Assembly: GCA_050123335.1 (NCBI GenBank) | Contig: JASFHH010000005.1 | Location: 5,766-69,765 of the forward strand | DNA: 64,000 nt | Direction of reading: 5' to 3' | Source of the DNA: JASFHF01 sp050123335 | GTDB lineage: Bacteria; Pseudomonadota; Gammaproteobacteria; UBA12402 | Part shown: piece after piece, positions 15,573 to 23,315 of the stretch | Numbering within the stretch: the first letter of the stretch is position 1 | Layout of the letters: each line of letters begins with the position of its first letter | Notes under the pieces: model-generated | Seen by the model: the letters and a program-made list of their open reading frames with translations, nothing else | The model's database searches: none | Told to the model about the DNA's origin: nothing | Translations under genes and position numbers: made by a program

Positions 15573-15604
15573 TTTGGTGGAGGCGGCGGGAATCGAATCT
15601 GCGT
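15573..15604. other. Copy of the ssrA 3' end (attachment-site-like direct repeat)
   Basis: 25 bases (15573-15597) are identical to the ssrA 3' end at 27086-27110, in the same orientation; two mismatches then precede a further GCGT match. The tmRNA 3' end, with its T-arm, is a classical integrase target. This copy and ssrA bound an 11.5-kb segment that contains a tyrosine-recombinase remnant. Confidence 0.8.
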
Positions 15605-15653
15605 TATAGCTTATTGATTTTTGAACCGTGGAAACAATCATACAATTCAAATT

Positions 15654-15679
15654 TAACCCCATCGAATTCGATGGGGTTA
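15654..15679. repeat. Perfect palindrome centred on TCGAATTCGA, member 1
   Basis: 26 bp, arm TAACCCCATCGAA. Related perfect palindromes lie at 16830 and 17082; arm sequences differ between members but remain perfectly self-complementary. Confidence 0.9.
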
Positions 15680-15970
15680 GAATACTACTTTTATTATAAA
15701 GAATCCGGTTTTTCCAACGATTTTTTCTTTTCTGTGGCAAGCCGACGTTCAACTTTTTTAACATCTTCAGCAGCAGAGCGTTCTTCAGGACAAATGCCTC
15801 TTTCTAATAATGTTTTGCGAACAGCTGCGTTGTTAGTAATATGTTCTTGCGAGACGGCAGCTTCTGTTTTCATGTTATGTTCTTTTGCATTAAAAATAGT
15901 AATTTCTGTAGCAAAATCTTTAGCCTTTAAAATGATTGTGGGAGCAAAATCAGCTAAAGGGCGATTTTTT

Positions 15971-16048
15971 GCTGAAGGTCATTCATGACCTTCAGCCCTT
16001 ACGGGGCGCACTTCGTGCGACAAAAATCTGCAGTCCTGCAGATTTTTT
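15971..16048. mobile_element. Palindromic mini-element inserted in dinD with 7-bp target duplication
   Basis: 71-bp body plus one copy of the duplicated ATTTTTT (15964-15970 and 16042-16048). The body has outer hairpins GCTGAAGGTCAT-TC-ATGACCTTCAGC (15971-15996) and AAAAATCTGCAG-TC-CTGCAGATTTTT (16022-16047, partly in the duplication). A CGCAC-TTC-GTGCG hairpin lies between them. Both outer hairpins have 12-bp perfect arms and a TC loop. No coding capacity, so it must be mobilised in trans. Confidence 0.8.
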
Positions 16049-16389
16049 GGAACATTCCATTGATCTTTCATTTCTTGAGTTGTTTTTCTAAAAAGTGAAA
16101 AATTACCTTTATCTCGAATAAGAGCAAAATTTTTATTTCCCCCGGTTTGTTCATAAATAGTTTTTGATAATTCTTTTTCGGTAGTAGCTAATTTTTTACG
16201 TGCGGAAACACGTTCAATCTCTAAGAGCTTTTGTTCAATTAATTCTGTTCGGCGGGTTTGTATGGCGAAGTAAGTTTGCGCAAAGGCAATTTCTGATTTC
16301 TTTGGATCGCCATTTTGTGCAATTAGATAGCAAGCGTAGCGGGTAAGCATGATGTCGTTGACTTCGCGTTGGCTACCAGAACCCAGTTT

Positions 16390-16419
16390 GACCATTTTCC
16401 TGACGTCAGGAAAATGGTC
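16390..16419. repeat. 30-bp perfect palindrome centred on GACGTC (in dinD copy B)
   Basis: The left arm reads GACCATTTTCCTGAC. It encodes DHFPDVRKMV. It differs from the 13787 palindrome (TTTTGTTGAC) by two bases per arm, each balanced by the complementary change in the other arm. Confidence 0.9.
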
Positions 16420-16709
16420 TACGATATTGTGTCCAGAAGTTGTACATGATGCTTTTGCTTTGACTATAACATTAAGAAAATTCTCCCATTTTTCATAACC
16501 AAGCAATTGTTGCAATTCGCGTGCTAGCCAAAATTCCACGTCATCTTCAGTTTTTTGAGCATGTTCTTCAAAGTTGTTTGTTAACGCATAAATAAAATCA
16601 GTTTTCATTGTTAAACCTCTATTTTTAATTTTTAAAATTATCAAACGGTAGATTATCGCAAATAAAAAAATTAAAAACTAGCGTAAAAACTACGGGGTTT
16701 TGGGAATTA

Positions 16710-16736
16710 TTTGGGCGGTGGGAATCGAACCCGCGT
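16710..16736. other. Second partial copy of the ssrA 3' end
   Basis: GGCGGTGGGAATCGAACCC followed by GCGT matches the ssrA 3' end with one mismatch over about 23 nt. Like the copy at 15573 it is preceded by TTTTGGGAATTATTTGG. About 20 bases following both copies (GCGTT..TTGATTTT) are also similar. Confidence 0.65.
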
Positions 16737-16829
16737 TGTAATTTGTTGATTTTGGCGGTACAGCTATTGATACTACTAAAATGAGAAGTCAGATAGTCTG
16801 AACTGATCGGGAATTCCGAATAGTTGAAA

Positions 16830-16859
16830 TCTAATCCCGTCGAATTCGACGGGATTAGA
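16830..16859. repeat. Perfect palindrome centred on TCGAATTCGA, member 2
   Basis: 30 bp, arm TCTAATCCCGTCGAA. Compared with member 1, both arms changed together (CCCCAT to TCCCGT with matching changes on the other side). Confidence 0.9.
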
Positions 16860-17081
16860 ATACCGCGTGGGGACAATTTGTTCCTTGGTAGCTTGATCAA
16901 TTGTAGACAAATTGTCGACGGTTTGCACTGATTAAATTTAAGCCAAACGTTTTGCCGACGTCGTCAAAATGGTATAAATTATTGAGTAGCAGTTATAAAG
17001 AAATTCTTTACAACTGATCTCATTCATCTGAAGTTGCGAAACAACCTGTTTCGCAATTACGAAAAAATTGTACAGTTCAAA

Positions 17082-17111
17082 TTTAAACCCATCGAATTCG
17101 ATGGGTTTAAA
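17082..17111. repeat. Perfect palindrome centred on TCGAATTCGA, member 3
   Basis: 30 bp, arm TTTAAACCCATCGAA. Its left flank (AGTTCAAA) resembles that of member 1 (ATTCAAA). Confidence 0.9.
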
Positions 17112-17495
17112 ATCAGTATTATTAAGTTGGTTCCAAAATACCCAAAAACTTAATCGTATTGCGATTTTGCAACTTGCTAAACTCAGAAAACAGAAGGTGT
17201 TTTAAAAAACCGAAAATACTTATTTATTGAAAGTGATTATTAATTATTAATAAATTTAGTGAAATAAAGGATTGTATTTTCTAAATATTGAGGTAGAATA
17301 ATCGGCCACTGGGAGATTTGTTCAAAATCTCACCTGCCAAGAATAATAAAATCATAAAATAAGGTTCAGGCATTTCTCTTGAATTGCTGTCAGATATGGA
17401 TATTCCTTTTGAACATGGAGCGCATTGGTCGCTTATTTTCTTAATAGAGTTAATTAGTAATCTAAAAAATTTAATAGTTTTAGGAGAAGAAATAT

Positions 17496-18221
17496 ATGTT
17501 TATTGTTGATGAAAAGCAAAAAAAAGAATGGAGAGGTATACAGTGTGTATTAACTTCGCCTATTGCGTTGTCCTATTTAATTTTGATGTTATTCGCGGTT
17601 TTTTTGGCAAATTTGTTTAATGATATAAGAGTAATTCACTTAATGTGTGTAGCTGCCTGTTCAATTTCCGCTGGGTTTTTTGGTAGTAAATGGCAAGAGA
17701 TTGTTAAACAAAGCGAAAGTGATGAAACTATACTTTCGCGAGGACAAATGGCGATACGACGATTAAATAACTTATTATCAAATCTGAAAACAACTATTGA
17801 CACAATTGAAAAATTTCTGGAATTTCAAATTGAAAATAGCGATAAAAACGCTTTAAAAATATGGTTAGAAAGCTTAGTAAGACAAGTAATTATGATACAA
17901 AAAGAAGGCGTAAGTGCTATTGAGGATTGGGGTGATTTAATGCCAGATTATAATGTTAAAAAACATGTTGATCTTATAGGAGAATTACGTAGTGATGTTT
18001 TAAAAATTAAGAAAGAAAAAGAAGAAATAGAAAAGAATAAAGTAATTGAGTCAGAAGAAAAAGAAAATAAAATAAAATATTTAACGAAAGAGTTAGAGAT
18101 AAAAACAGCAGAGTTACAAGAAGAACAACAAAAATTTAACGCATCGCTTTTTGGAGGATTAGATTTTGGTACAATTGATAAGAAAAGTTATTCTGAGCTG
18201 CTTTTAGATCTTAAACAATGA
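17496..18221 (+). CDS. Membrane-anchored coiled-coil protein, possible defence-cassette sensor
   Basis: 241 aa. Two hydrophobic segments at about residues 24-42 and 47-63 are followed by a helical cytoplasmic region. A strong Lys/Glu coiled coil runs from about 155 to 215 (LKIKKEKEEIEKNK...KELEIKTAELQEEQQKF). The C-terminus is FGGLDFGTIDKKSYSELLLDLKQ. TTAGGAGAAG lies 6-8 nt before the ATG. No family recognised. It starts a three-gene plus-strand cassette, 34 nt upstream of the Abi_C-type gene, so membrane anchoring or sensing for that partner is plausible (inference). Confidence 0.7.
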   Translation: MFIVDEKQKKEWRGIQCVLTSPIALSYLILMLFAVFLANLFNDIRVIHLMCVAACSISAGFFGSKWQEIVKQSESDETILSRGQMAIRRLNNLLSNLKTTIDTIEKFLEFQIENSDKNALKIWLESLVRQVIMIQKEGVSAIEDWGDLMPDYNVKKHVDLIGELRSDVLKIKKEKEEIEKNKVIESEEKENKIKYLTKELEIKTAELQEEQQKFNASLFGGLDFGTIDKKSYSELLLDLKQ

Positions 18222-18255
18222 GATTTTTTAAGAAATTTTTAAATGAGAGGAAAAC

Positions 18256-19083
18256 ATGAGCAAATGGGATCAAATTGTTACTAGTGATGTTAATGATAAA
18301 ACAGAATTAAAAAATTTAGAAAATGATTATGCAAGAGGAGAGTTTTTGCAGAATATGTTAATTAGTACGGCTACAGGCGGTCAATCTCAGAGAGATGATC
18401 AATACAAAAAGTTAAGAAGATATTTCATGGAAAGTGAACATGCCAATTTATTGCCTTTTTGGGTTAAGAGTAATAGAGATCTGGGAAGTTTCTGGCCATT
18501 TATACAAGAACAATTTTCAACTTATCGAGAAAGACGCGCTTTTATAAGAACAGAATTTGATCGTTTATTGAGTGCACTAGAAGCAAATTGTACTTGTCTG
18601 ATTGTTGAGTCTGTTAATTTAACAATGCGGCAGATAACACATGCAAATTTAAATTCATATTGGAATAAGGCTATAAAAAGAGTAGGGACTGATCCAGAAG
18701 GAGCTATTACAATAGCTAAAACATTATTAGAAGGGAGTTGTAAGGAGATACTAGATCGTCAATGTGTAGAATATGATGATGACAAAATAACATTACCAAA
18801 ATTATATAAAATAACAGCCAAATCATTACAACTACATTCTACGCAACATATTGAAAAAATTTTTAAGAGTATCTTAGGTGGTTGTTCTGCGATAGTTGGA
18901 GGACTTGGCAATGTTAGAAATGAGCTTGGTGATGCACATCATCGTAAAATAAAACCATTACGTAGACATGCTGAATTAGCTGTTAATATGGCGGGGTCGA
19001 TGGCAAAATTTTTATTTCAAACTTTAGAAGACAGAATGGAAATTAAAAAAGGAAAAAAACAAAGCAACGATAACATTAATTAA
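18256..19083 (+). CDS. Abortive-infection family protein (Abi_C-like C-terminal domain)
   Basis: 275 aa. Residues 147-167 (PEGAITIAKTLLEGSCKEIL) and 216-256 (GLGNVRNELGDAHHRKIKPLRRHAELAVNMAGSMAKFL) match the pattern of the 'abortive infection C-terminus' domain (helical, with R-N-x-x-G-D-A-H). This domain is found in many standalone or fused phage-defence proteins. The N-terminal 110 residues are charged and helical with no recognised motif. GAGAGGAAAAC precedes the start. It lies between two membrane proteins in the ssrA-bounded island, which supports a defence role; the mechanism is unknown. Confidence 0.8.
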   Translation: MSKWDQIVTSDVNDKTELKNLENDYARGEFLQNMLISTATGGQSQRDDQYKKLRRYFMESEHANLLPFWVKSNRDLGSFWPFIQEQFSTYRERRAFIRTEFDRLLSALEANCTCLIVESVNLTMRQITHANLNSYWNKAIKRVGTDPEGAITIAKTLLEGSCKEILDRQCVEYDDDKITLPKLYKITAKSLQLHSTQHIEKIFKSILGGCSAIVGGLGNVRNELGDAHHRKIKPLRRHAELAVNMAGSMAKFLFQTLEDRMEIKKGKKQSNDNIN

Positions 19084-19212
19084 TTTGGAATATACGCTAT
19101 TTAAATTTATTTTAGTAAAAAAATATGTAAATTTTTGGATTGTAAGAAAAAATGATAAATTTAATATAAAGCGTATCTTATTAATATATTAGTTTCAAGT
19201 AAAGGTATTTAC

Positions 19213-19842
19213 ATGATTTGGTCAAAAATTTTAACATTTTCTAATATAACCAGTATTATTGCAGTTATAATTAGTTTTATTTCTATTTTGATTGCTGGTT
19301 TTTCTACTTGGTGGCAATTTCTTAGAAGGCCAAAAATTAAAGGCATTTTTTCTGAGATTGCATTTGAAAGGCAGGGTGGTGGATATAAACCAACGAAGTT
19401 GAGTAATATTGTCGAACCATTCTTTATATTAAAAAACATAGGAGCAAGATCAGCAATAGTTGAAAATATAAGATTAAAATTTTTTTTTGATGGAGAATCT
19501 TTTTACGCATATCCTTATTTAAAACCAGCAGAATCGATAGTTACTTGGGATGATCAAAAAGTAAAAAGACATTTTGTTGGTTTAATTTTGCCGTTTAACG
19601 AATCTTGGAAATGTGATTTAAAATTCAAATTAACAAATAAAAAGGATTTTTCTAATATAGGTAATCTTACAGGAACAGTTTTGTTGGAACTAAAATTTAT
19701 TAAAAAAGGTTGGGTTATGGTAGATACAAATACTTCCAATTTTTCATTTACTCGTGAGGAGATACAGATAGATGAGTCTTGGAAAAGGAAATCTGATTTT
19801 TATTCAAAAAAAATTTTTAAAAATTTTAGATCAAATTCATAA
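19213..19842 (+). CDS. Single-pass membrane protein with beta-rich soluble domain, unknown
   Basis: 209 aa. One N-terminal transmembrane helix (about residues 10-33, ITSIIAVIISFISILIAGF) is followed by W-W-Q-F-L-R-R-P at the membrane interface. The soluble domain (FFILKNIGARSAIVENIRLKF..., LKPAESIVTW, FNESWKCDLKFKL) has the alternating pattern of an immunoglobulin-like beta sandwich. It lies 130 bp after the Abi_C gene, same strand. I do not recognise a family. It may be a third component of the cassette or an independent gene. Confidence 0.6.
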   Translation: MIWSKILTFSNITSIIAVIISFISILIAGFSTWWQFLRRPKIKGIFSEIAFERQGGGYKPTKLSNIVEPFFILKNIGARSAIVENIRLKFFFDGESFYAYPYLKPAESIVTWDDQKVKRHFVGLILPFNESWKCDLKFKLTNKKDFSNIGNLTGTVLLELKFIKKGWVMVDTNTSNFSFTREEIQIDESWKRKSDFYSKKIFKNFRSNS

Positions 19843-20070
19843 CAAAGCAAATATTGGCAACATATCATTGGTTGATCTGATATATATGGTTGGAGCAGAT
19901 ATTCTTTAGAGCGCAATATAAAGCAAGATTTGTTTGTTGTACAGTTTGTACCTCAAAATAAAGTATATAATTGCTAAGATGATATTTGCTATGGATGAAT
20001 GCTATTAATGTTGTTAATATCTGGCAGAGAAAGATCAGAACTAGTATTTTAAAATCGTCGCTATCAATCT

Positions 20071-20390
20071 ATAATTAGGTTTGGAATTCATAACTTAGTT
20101 AAGCGATATTGCTGTAAAATGTTGCCACAAACACCTTCATTAGAGTATAAAGTGGTCAACCCACGTATTATTCGTCAAACACCGCAACTCATTTGTTGCG
20201 CGCAGACGTTGATGTCAATACAATTAGAGCTTGGTTTGGTCATGTCTCAATTAATACAACCAATATTTATGCTGAGGTTGATATTGAGATGAAGGCTAAA
20301 GCGTTGGCATTATGTGAGATAGTAGAAATTAAACAAAAACTAAATTGTAATTATAATAAAAGTTTAAAGGGTTTTTTAGATGCCTTTTAA
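20071..20390 (+). pseudogene. Tyrosine recombinase (integrase) C-terminal remnant
   Basis: Two frames together give RFGIHNLVKRYCCKMLPQTP...NPRIIR, then after a frameshift near 20175 NTATHLLRADVDVNTIRAWFGHVSINTTNIYAEVD. These contain the catalytic box H-L-L-R, the W-F-G-H histidine and the nucleophilic Tyr in TTNIYAEVD. Upstream (about 19990-20070) further degraded integrase sequence (LLISGRERSE, like the family's LYxTGxRxSE) can be traced. Not functional. It fits the integrase of the element that used the ssrA end. Confidence 0.85.
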
Positions 20391-20418
20391 TGTTCAATTA
20401 TATAAATGAGAGTAAATA

Positions 20419-21335
20419 ATGATTAAAAATGTTCGCAAAAAAAACATCATTACTTAGCAAGAGTATACCTAAATGGTTTTTGTGATCAGAATAATATGGT
20501 TTGGTCATATCATAAAGATGATCTTTCAAAAATACATTGTCAAACACCAGACAATACAGCAATTGAAAAAAATCTTTATGCTGTGGATGGAATTGATGTT
20601 AATGTGTTTGAAGACTTTTTATCTGACCAAATAGAAAGTCCAGCAGTAAATGCATTAAAGGAATTACAAAAAGGTCAACTGCCATCAAATAATGATAGAC
20701 TTGTTTTAGCAAAATTTTTTGGCTTCATGTTAGTACGAACTCCGTCATATAAGGCTTCTAATGAACAGCCATTTGAGCGTGAATCTAATATGTTACTAAA
20801 ATTATACGTACAACATAAAGAGTGTTTTCAAAATTGGTGTAATAAATATGAAGGAATCAATAATCAACCTATAGCTAAAGATATTGAGCGACTAAGGCAA
20901 GAAATCTTAAATGGAAAATACATACTAAAACCACATCATAATTTTAGTCTTAATACTATAGGAAAATTGGGTTTAAGCATTGATTCTTATTTATTAAATA
21001 TGAAATGGATAATGATAAAAGCACCCAAAGGTTATTTCTTTTTAACTTCTGACAATCCTGTTATTATCACAAATCCAGAGTGCAATGGATTTTATTCAAC
21101 AGGATTAGGACAAGAAAACACTAGAGTTTTTATCCCAATTTCAAAGGAAATTGGTCTTCTTATGGTTAATTTAGATATTGATGGTTTTGACAATCAATCA
21201 ATTGATAATAATAGTGAGATTGTAGGGCATATGAATAAAGCAATCATTCTGTTTGCATCCAAATTTATATTTAGTCATAAAAAAAACGACGACATTACAC
21301 AATTAATAAAAAAAGTAACTGAAAATAAAAATTGA
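20419..21335 (+). pseudogene. DUF4238 protein gene with frameshift in an A8 run
   Basis: The ATG at 20419 (after GAGAG) starts MIKNVRKK and runs into eight A (20437-20444). Continuing in the frame one base over gives HHYLARVYLNGFCDQNNMVWSYHKDD..., the typical DUF4238 N-terminus (KKHHYVPxFYL). The remaining 279 codons are open (APKGYFFLTSDNPVIITNP, then KEIGLLMVNLD, then MNKAIILFASKFIFS). One missing A would explain it. DUF4238 proteins are uncharacterised and common in mobile regions. Either a decayed gene, a slippage-regulated gene, or a sequencing error. Confidence 0.8.
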
Positions 21336-21816
21336 AATTATGTGTTGTAGACAGGGCAAAGTCGTTTTTCATCCTGTGTATGCGATTTTAAAAGCGCATT
21401 TACTTTTTTACATGTTTATAAAAGATATTAGTGTGACCTATACAGTTTAATTGAGCGGCGACTACTTAACGTTTGGCTTAGTGTTGCATGGATAAAGGCT
21501 TTTGGTTATTTACTTTAATTAGTTGCCCCCCAGACTGCCCCCCCCCTGAAATTGGCTTTGTTTTGCAAAAAACAAAGGTAGTTTATTCTATTTGCATTTT
21601 TCTTATCAATCTGAGATACTAAAAACGTGCTAGTAACACACATGCAAAGCGGTAAAACTGCGTCCGATAACCGCGGTTTTTTTGTACCTAAATGTCGGGC
21701 GTTCGTTGGAATACAATACCCTTGGGAAATACAGCGAGCCACGCTTTGCAGTGGTTACTAACGCCTGACACCAATTAAATTTGGGATTATTAGTAAAATT
21801 GCAAAGGAGTAAAATC
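21336..21816. other. 481-bp gene-free interval
   Basis: No convincing gene. A short C-rich tract (21526-21546) and a CCGCGG-TTTTTTTG stretch (21670) resembling an intrinsic terminator are visible. CTTAACGTTTGGCTTAG near 21466 is the inverse of a sequence near 16941 (TAAGCCAAACGTT), so these may be short inverted repeats of an old element. Confidence 0.4.
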
Positions 21817-21876
21817 ATGTCACATATTTCAAAAAAATTATCTTTATTTATCAATAAGTTAATTGATGCAGAATAG
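21817..21876 (+). CDS. 19-codon upstream ORF
   Basis: AAGGAG lies 6 nt before an ATG opening MSHISKKLSLFINKLIDAE. Its 3' end overlaps the next small ORF (ATG at 21866). It may be a leader peptide coupling translation. Confidence 0.35.
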   Translation: MSHISKKLSLFINKLIDAE

Positions 21877-22003
21877 TAAAAGTCTTACACAACAATCAGA
21901 TGTTTTTCGGTGGTTAAAACATGCTCAATCATCCATAATTACTATGCGCAAGCTTTCTGAGGAGGAAATTGATGACTGCGAAAATACATCAACCAGCGTG
22001 TGA
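21866..22003 (+). CDS. 45-codon ORF overlapping the 448-aa gene
   Basis: Encodes MQNSKSLTQQSDVFRWLKHA...MRKLSEEEIDDCENTSTSV. It overlaps the preceding 19-codon ORF at its start and the 447-aa gene by 32 nt at its end. The chain of overlaps (21817, 21866, 21972) looks like translational coupling. No homologue recognised. Confidence 0.4.
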   Translation: MQNSKSLTQQSDVFRWLKHAQSSIITMRKLSEEEIDDCENTSTSV

Positions 22004-23315
22004 ATTGACTGAAGGCTGTTGGGTTGATTTTAGAGAAATGGTGCAACAAGTTGAACCGGAATTGTTTGACATCATTGAGAAAATAAACCCAAATAAAGAG
22101 CACAAATTAATTAAAGCCAGATATTTATATGGCGAGCAAATTACTGATCTTGGTACCATTTGTGTTCCAGATAAATTTGGCCGTTTAGTACGTTTAGATA
22201 ACGCTAATGTCTCCAGTGAGTTGCAAGATCAATTGGGCTATTGTCCTACGCCGCTAGTTTTGCAATTAAAAAATGCTGGTGAGGTTTTTGTTGAAACAGA
22301 AGATCGCATCGCGCCATTAAATATTTTTATGCCGGGGGATATGTACGGGTTATATGAAATTTTAGTTCCGCTTTCTGGTTGTCCAGCCGTACCTTGTTGG
22401 AGTATTACATCCGGAGGCAGATCGGTATTTTTAGCATCTAAAATTACCGATGCAATCGGTCACAAAAAATTGCGTAAGGAATTTGGTGTATCACCAGTTC
22501 CACCGAAAAACATCAAAGATCAATGGGCAACTATGAAAACTATTGCTAACCGAGGCAGAAAAGATAATCCTTGGTCATCAGAAATATTAATTTTTACCAA
22601 AGAATGGTTTACCGAAAAAGATGACGATATTAATTGGATGAGATTTCAAAACTACTTGATGAAAAAAGCGTGGTGGCAATCTCGAAGTACTCGCGCACAA
22701 ATTGAATATAGTATTATGTGGGAATCTTTTGCTAAAGCAGTGTGTGCTAGAAATTTAAAACCTAGTTCTTATATTGTTGATACAGTAAAACATTTAATGC
22801 TATTAACTGCTGGCACAACTCCCGGATTTAAAGCGATTGATACCAGTGAAAACATCATGCCGTCAAAGATTGTAGAAAAAGCATATACGGACATTTACGG
22901 TTTAAAAGATTATGCGGCCATTATTATGCATCCTCACGTAACTAAATTAAATAGTCATGATGAGCAAGTTTATTACTCGATGGCCTATCCTACTTTAATT
23001 TCCGGCACGCCGTCTATTCGTAAAAACACAAACACCATGACTGAAATTCGTGACGTGCAGACATTGATGAAAATGCTTGAAAAAATATTATCTTCTTATG
23101 AAGATCGTGTTCATAATTCAATGAAAAACGTTAAGTTTGAATATTTTCATAGTGATGAAGATCGTTTTGGGGAAATCCTAAATAGCCATAGCATAACTAA
23201 AACTGATGCGGCAATCTTAAATATTTTAAACGAACGTTTTCCTGGTAAAAAATTTCCTTCATACGGTTCATTTTTCAGAGGGTGCATTAGAATAAGCAGG
23301 AAGAATGTTGGTTAA
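21972..23315 (+). CDS. Uncharacterised 447-aa protein facing a radical SAM-Nudix gene
   Basis: Start at the ATG at 21972, 5 nt after GAGGAGG (a TTG 3 nt upstream is less likely). Soluble, slightly basic, no transmembrane segment. Notable motifs are GYCPTPLVLQLKNAGEVFVE, PLNIFMPGDMYGLYEIL, WSITSGGRSVF and AIIMHPHVTK. I do not recognise a family. The motif-rich middle (GDMYGLYE, SGGRS) suggests an enzyme or ligand-binding protein rather than a structural one. Its 3' end overlaps the convergent radical SAM-Nudix gene by 48 bp, so the two were probably acquired together. Confidence 0.7.
   Translation: MTAKIHQPACELTEGCWVDFREMVQQVEPELFDIIEKINPNKEHKLIKARYLYGEQITDLGTICVPDKFGRLVRLDNANVSSELQDQLGYCPTPLVLQLKNAGEVFVETEDRIAPLNIFMPGDMYGLYEILVPLSGCPAVPCWSITSGGRSVFLASKITDAIGHKKLRKEFGVSPVPPKNIKDQWATMKTIANRGRKDNPWSSEILIFTKEWFTEKDDDINWMRFQNYLMKKAWWQSRSTRAQIEYSIMWESFAKAVCARNLKPSSYIVDTVKHLMLLTAGTTPGFKAIDTSENIMPSKIVEKAYTDIYGLKDYAAIIMHPHVTKLNSHDEQVYYSMAYPTLISGTPSIRKNTNTMTEIRDVQTLMKMLEKILSSYEDRVHNSMKNVKFEYFHSDEDRFGEILNSHSITKTDAAILNILNERFPGKKFPSYGSFFRGCIRISRKNVG

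Larger units (their letters stand above)
15694..16608 (-). pseudogene. dinD: dinD (copy B) interrupted by a palindromic insertion carrying a stop codon
   Basis: N-terminal 185 or so codons (MKTDFIYALTNNFEEHAQ..., BRO-N-like domain with LLGYEKWENFLNVI and LTRYACYLIAQNGDP) are intact to VPKN. A 78-bp insertion (15971-16048) then adds in-frame codons ending in TGA. Past it the same frame continues (RPLADFAPTIILKAKDFATEITIF...AAEDVKKVERRLATEK) to a stop at 15694. Without the insertion the product is 278 aa, close to E. coli DinD (274). DinD is SOS-induced and inhibits RecA filaments. AGAGG precedes the ATG. A stop-terminated product of about 210 aa could still be made. Confidence 0.85.
16609..17495. 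other. 887-bp gene-free stretch of ssrA-like and palindromic remnants
   Basis: It holds a second ssrA 3'-end-like copy (16710-16736), perfect palindromes at 16830 and 17082, and an imperfect GACGTC-centred palindrome (16948-16971). A short sequence around 16977 (GCAGTTATAAAGAA) resembles the downstream flanks of the dinD copies at 12109 and 15690. An open but start-less frame (GISLELLSDMDIPFEHG...) occupies about 17370-17490. Suggests tandem integration and decay of small elements. Confidence 0.6.

Noticed and set aside
15573..15610. tRNA-like sequence with a GGGAATCGAA T-loop
   Set aside because: There is no cloverleaf. It is a copy of the tmRNA 3' end, not a tRNA gene.
15563..15988. 141-codon plus-strand ORF
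   Set aside because: It is the antisense shadow of the dinD C-terminal coding sequence.
16625..16900. 91-codon minus-strand ORF
   Set aside because: It is composed of palindrome and ssrA-like remnant sequence, with no coding signature.
21515..21854. Minus-strand ORFs of 74-75 codons
   Set aside because: They are mutually overlapping with no ribosome-binding site or family pattern.
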